A stretch of 64,000 nt of DNA from Paracoccus aminovorans. GTDB lineage: Bacteria; Pseudomonadota; Alphaproteobacteria; Rhodobacterales; Rhodobacteraceae. The translations under genes and the position numbers were made by a program. The stretch is taken from contig NZ_LN832562.1 in NCBI RefSeq assembly GCF_900005615.1, positions 620,001 through 684,000 on the forward strand, read 5' to 3'. Positions 61,611-64,000 of the stretch are shown one piece after another. The notes under the pieces are model-generated. The model had not been told where the DNA came from. It was given only the letters and a program-made list of their open reading frames with translations, and searched no databases. Position 1 is the first letter of the stretch, and every line of letters begins with the position of its first letter.

Positions 61611-62555
61611 ATGGCAGACTTCACGATCAATGCGAATGGGTTCGGGTCGTTTTACGAGAATGTCGGCAACAACGGCACCGACGATACGGTGACCGTGAAC
61701 ATCGGTTCGGGGTTTTCCGGGACCATCACCGTCGATTCGCAACCCGGCGACAACGAGCAGGACGATACGATCGTCAACCTGCCGGACGGCTGGCGGTTGC
61801 AGGTGGTCAACCTGAGCGAAGACGACAGCGAGAATCCTTCCTTCAAGGATTGGTCCTACGAGGTCTTGAACGCGGACGGTCAGTCGGTCGGGACGCTGAG
61901 CATCCGCAGCAACAACATCCAGGGTGCGCCCTGCTTCTGCGCCGGCACCATGATCGAGACGCCCGAAGGCCCGGTCGCCGTTGAAACTCTGATGCCGGGC
62001 GATCTGGTCGTTACCCGGGACCACGGCCCGCAAGCTCTGCGCTGGATCGGCGGCACCCGGCTTTCGACGCATCATCTGCTGCGCGCGCCGCATCTGCGGC
62101 CGATCCGCATCCGGGCCGGGGCGCTTGGCGCCGGGGTGCCTGCGACCGATCTGCTAGTCTCGCCCCAGCACCGCGTGCTGGTGCGCTCGACCATCGCGCA
62201 ACGCATGTTCGACGCGCCCGAGGTGCTGGTTGCGGCCAAGCAACTGCTGATGCTGGATGGTATCGACATCGCTGCCGACCTCGACCGGGTGGACTATTTT
62301 CACCTGCTGTTCGACCGGCACGAGGTCGTGATCTCGAACGGGGCCGAGACCGAGTCGCTCTATGCCGGTCCCGAGGCGCTGCACTCGCTGGGCCGTGTCG
62401 AGATGGAGGAAATCTTTGCCCTGGCGCCGGCCCTGCGCGACCCTGGCTTCCGTCCCCAAGAGGCGCGGCCTCTGCCCAGCGGGCGCAAGGCTCGCAAACT
62501 GGCCATGCGCCACATCCAGCATCAGCGGCCGCTCGTGATGGCGAACATGCACTGA
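61611..62555 (+). CDS. Hint-domain (Hedgehog/intein-type) protein
   Basis: A 314-residue protein. Residues 1-105 form a polar, Asn/Gly/Asp-rich stretch (MADFTINANGFGSFYENVGN) like the beta-rich leaders of secreted proteins; no classical signal peptide is seen. A Hint_2-type domain starts at PCFCAGTMIETPEGPVAVET, with Cys108 and Cys110. It continues LMPGDLVVTRDHGPQALRWI and LLVSPQHRVLVRS (conserved His) and ends near 250. The tail is basic. Such proteins are common in Rhodobacteraceae near RTX genes. Self-processing at Cys108 or Cys110 is possible but not shown. Its biological role is unknown. Confidence 0.85.
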   Translation: MADFTINANGFGSFYENVGNNGTDDTVTVNIGSGFSGTITVDSQPGDNEQDDTIVNLPDGWRLQVVNLSEDDSENPSFKDWSYEVLNADGQSVGTLSIRSNNIQGAPCFCAGTMIETPEGPVAVETLMPGDLVVTRDHGPQALRWIGGTRLSTHHLLRAPHLRPIRIRAGALGAGVPATDLLVSPQHRVLVRSTIAQRMFDAPEVLVAAKQLLMLDGIDIAADLDRVDYFHLLFDRHEVVISNGAETESLYAGPEALHSLGRVEMEEIFALAPALRDPGFRPQEARPLPSGRKARKLAMRHIQHQRPLVMANMH

Positions 62556-62565
62556 CTTCAGGCTG

Positions 62566-62588
62566 CGGGGCGCCAAGCAGGCGCCCCG
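62566..62588. terminator. Terminator between the Hint-domain and RcnB-like genes
   Basis: CGGGGCGCC at 62566-62574 and GGCGCCCCG at 62580-62588 make a perfect 9-bp stem with a 5-base loop between converging genes. It may act in both directions. Confidence 0.8.
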
Positions 62589-62601
62589 TCCAAGGTTTCG
62601 A

Positions 62602-63021
62602 TCAGTTCGAGAAAGCCTGCAGCAGCTGCAGCACCGCCATCACCTTCCGGGTGCTGCTGTCGACCTGATAGATGCGGTCGTCGTCACGGTAATAATTCCA
62701 GTTCCCGCCCGGTTCGAGCGCATAAGCCCGAGGATCCGAGATGCGTCGGTAATCCGCCGGGCGCAGCACGTCGCCCACACGCGGATACCGGCGGGCATCG
62801 CGGCGGATACTGTCCCTATGCAGGCAGTCCAGCCCGCGCTGGATGGTCCCGGACGGGCAATAGCGCCGCGCCTCATGCCGTTTGTGATCGTGGCGGCTGT
62901 GGTGCTCGTGAGGAGGATGGTGAGGGTGGCGGTGCCGGTCGCGATCCCGATCGGCCAGCGCGGGCGAGGCCAGGCTGCCGGCCAGCGCGAGCATCAGGGC
63001 GAACCGAAGGGGGCGTTTCAT
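62602..63021 (-). CDS. Small His/Arg-rich periplasmic protein, RcnB-like
   Basis: A 139-residue exported protein. The signal peptide KRPLRFALMLALAGSLASPA ends at ALA. The next 30 residues are a His/Asp/Arg-rich stretch (HRHPHHPPHEHHSRHDHKRH) that could bind metal. The C-terminal half, VGDVLRPADYRRISDPRAYA with NWNYYRDDDRIYQVDSSTRK, resembles RcnB-type periplasmic proteins, whose E. coli member affects nickel/cobalt balance. ATG 63021 follows GGAG. The family call is tentative; the export signal and His stretch are clear. Confidence 0.65.
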   Translation of the reverse strand: MKRPLRFALMLALAGSLASPALADRDRDRHRHPHHPPHEHHSRHDHKRHEARRYCPSGTIQRGLDCLHRDSIRRDARRYPRVGDVLRPADYRRISDPRAYALEPGGNWNYYRDDDRIYQVDSSTRKVMAVLQLLQAFSN

Positions 63022-63509
63022 TCTGGTCTCCATGGCTTGAGGTCGGATGCAGAATAGCGCCTGGGCTCGGCAGGGTTTAGTCTGGCCGCAGCACTGCGTG
63101 GGTCCATGGGCGGCAAGCCGCCGATGAGGCGGTTCAGTCGCCCGGGTGCTGGAACATCCTGCTCCCAGCCTCCAACGAACCCTCCTGTGCGTCGTCTGCA
63201 ACAATGACACGAAGCCTTCGGATCGCTGTTGCGCCGCGGCCGTCATCTGCTCGCGATTCTCGCGCTGCCTATCCTCTCTGCCGTTCAGGTTCATGGGGAA
63301 CCCGGAGATTCGCCAGCCATTCTGCTCCGAGTCGGCTCTCGACCACGCGGATTGGCGGTTCCTCTTTACGCCGGGTCTTGGCGCCCTTCTGTCCATCAAC
63401 CACCGGATCACGGCGGGATCGGTCCGCCGCAACCCATAACCTCGACGGCTTGGGCTTCTCGTCTGCCGCCATCGCCGCGCAGGAACAAATCTTCATGGAG
63501 TGCAACCGC
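63022..63509. other. Gap between the RcnB-like gene and an IS3 remnant
   Basis: No gene is recognised in these 488 bp. Frames on both strands are short or lack family features. The left part should hold the promoter of the RcnB-like gene. Confidence 0.4.
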
Positions 63510-63930
63510 GCTGCGCCGGATCTTTTCCGGGCACGCACGGCGCGCCGGGCAAAGAGGTCCAGCACGACCGCAACGTAGCGCTAGCCTTCCGCCGTCCAGA
63601 TGTAGGTAACGTCGGCCAGCCACTTCTGGTTCGGCCGGTCCGCCTGGAAGGCACGATCCAGGATGTTGTCAGCGATGACCGAGCGTTCGCCGTCGTCCTT
63701 CGGCTTTCCGCGGCGCCTGGCCTCGTTCAGCGCCCCGACGCAGACGCGGCTTCCAGCGTGTTCGAGTTGCGCCACGCCAGCACCTTGCGGGTGAACCGGT
63801 CCATGATCGCCACCAGGCAAAGAAAGCCGCGCCGCATCGGCAGGCAGGTGATGTCGGCACAGCAGAGTTGGCCGGGGCGATCGCCGGACGAAACAGGCAG
63901 CCCGGTCACGCCGTGCTCCACCATTTCGGC
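63510..63930 (-). pseudogene. Mosaic IS3-family OrfB remnant
   Basis: Reading leftwards, DRPGQLCCADITCLPMRRGF with LVAIMDRFTRKVLAWRNSNT is one IS3 OrfB type. After a frameshift, CVGALNEA joins a second type, VIADNILDRAFQADRPNQKW then LADVTYIWTAEG. A stop follows, and then YVAVVLDLFARRAV. Two different IS3 transposases, both containing the same core region, are thus spliced head to tail. Ends cannot be set precisely. Confidence 0.7.
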
Positions 63931-64000
63931 CAACGACGTGCTGAACGGCGGTGCCGGCGACGACTTCCTGATCGGCGGCAGCGGCGCGGACCTGCTCCAG
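63923..64000 (+). CDS. RTX (hemolysin-type calcium-binding) protein fragment at the window edge
   Basis: From about 63923 the plus strand reads NDVLNGGAGDDFLIGGSGAD, two RTX nonapeptides (GGxGxDxxx), and the frame is open to the window end. The 5' part is missing: upstream is the IS3 remnant, so an RTX gene has been cut by the IS or its N-terminus lost. RTX repeats bind calcium and mark type I secreted proteins. The length and identity of the rest are unknown. Confidence 0.65.
   Translation, partial: MSANDVLNGGAGDDFLIGGSGADLLQ

Noticed and set aside
52..63950. tRNA, rRNA or riboswitch genes
   Set aside because: Looked for cloverleaf-type stretches and conserved leader motifs in the intergenic gaps; none was convincing, although weak ones could be missed by eye.

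Overview
The window is high-GC DNA from an alphaproteobacterium, most likely a Paracoccus or close Rhodobacteraceae relative. The clues are cbbR divergent from cbbF-cbbP, the alphaproteobacterial flagellar set flaF-flbT, taurine-type xsc-tauZ-pta, and Hint/RTX proteins typical of the family. The density of insertion sequence (IS) remnants would suit a chromid, a megaplasmid or an accessory chromosomal region; the sequence alone does not decide this. No rRNA, tRNA, CRISPR array or replication gene was recognised.

Layout. 1-2.5 kb: Calvin-cycle genes cbbP (cut by the window edge) and cbbF, divergent from cbbR. 2.8-7.9 kb: flagellar genes flgD and fliK on the minus strand, then a rod-binding gene, an flgN-like gene, flagellin, flaF, flbT and a DUF1217 gene on the plus strand. 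8.1-12.9 kb: an IS graveyard with one intact IS5-like element and remnants of IS110, IS3, IS5 and IS481. 12.9-19.6 kb: a sugar ABC transporter with a Gfo/Idh/MocA dehydrogenase and a sugar isomerase/epimerase, divergent from a LacI regulator across a perfect 14-bp palindrome. 19.8-25.8 kb: a DUF72 gene and an unusual 848-residue glycosidase-like RTX protein with a CFI-box C-terminus, both set among IS remnants. 25.9-29.6 kb: a glycine-betaine/quaternary-amine ABC transporter with two ProW-like permeases. 29.8-30.7 kb: an IS5-family element. 30.7-36.7 kb: an amine or imino-acid catabolic operon (DapA-like, aldehyde dehydrogenase, FAD oxidase, LysR), a TetR gene and a GntR fragment.

37.3-51.5 kb is a C2-sulfonate island. 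Isethionate genes (iseR divergent from iseU-iseJ) lead into xsc-tauZ-pta on the minus strand. A sulfoacetate set, sauR divergent from sauS-sauT-sauU, lies next to them. Both branches make sulfoacetaldehyde. Xsc converts it to sulfite plus acetyl phosphate, Pta makes acetyl-CoA, and TauZ is the likely anion exporter. A roughly 730-bp, extremely GC-rich repetitive block separates xsc from tauZ.

51.5-60.7 kb: a complete dipeptide-type ABC transporter, then a LysR gene divergent from an amidohydrolase and a CobW-type GTPase. 61-64 kb: IS481 and IS3 remnants, a Hint-domain protein, an RcnB-like periplasmic protein, and the start of an RTX reading frame that runs off the window.

The points most worth following up are the glycosidase/RTX/CFI-box chimera, the GC-rich repeat block inside the sulfonate operon, and two IS5-family elements whose CTAG target duplications overlap the stop codons of neighbouring genes.
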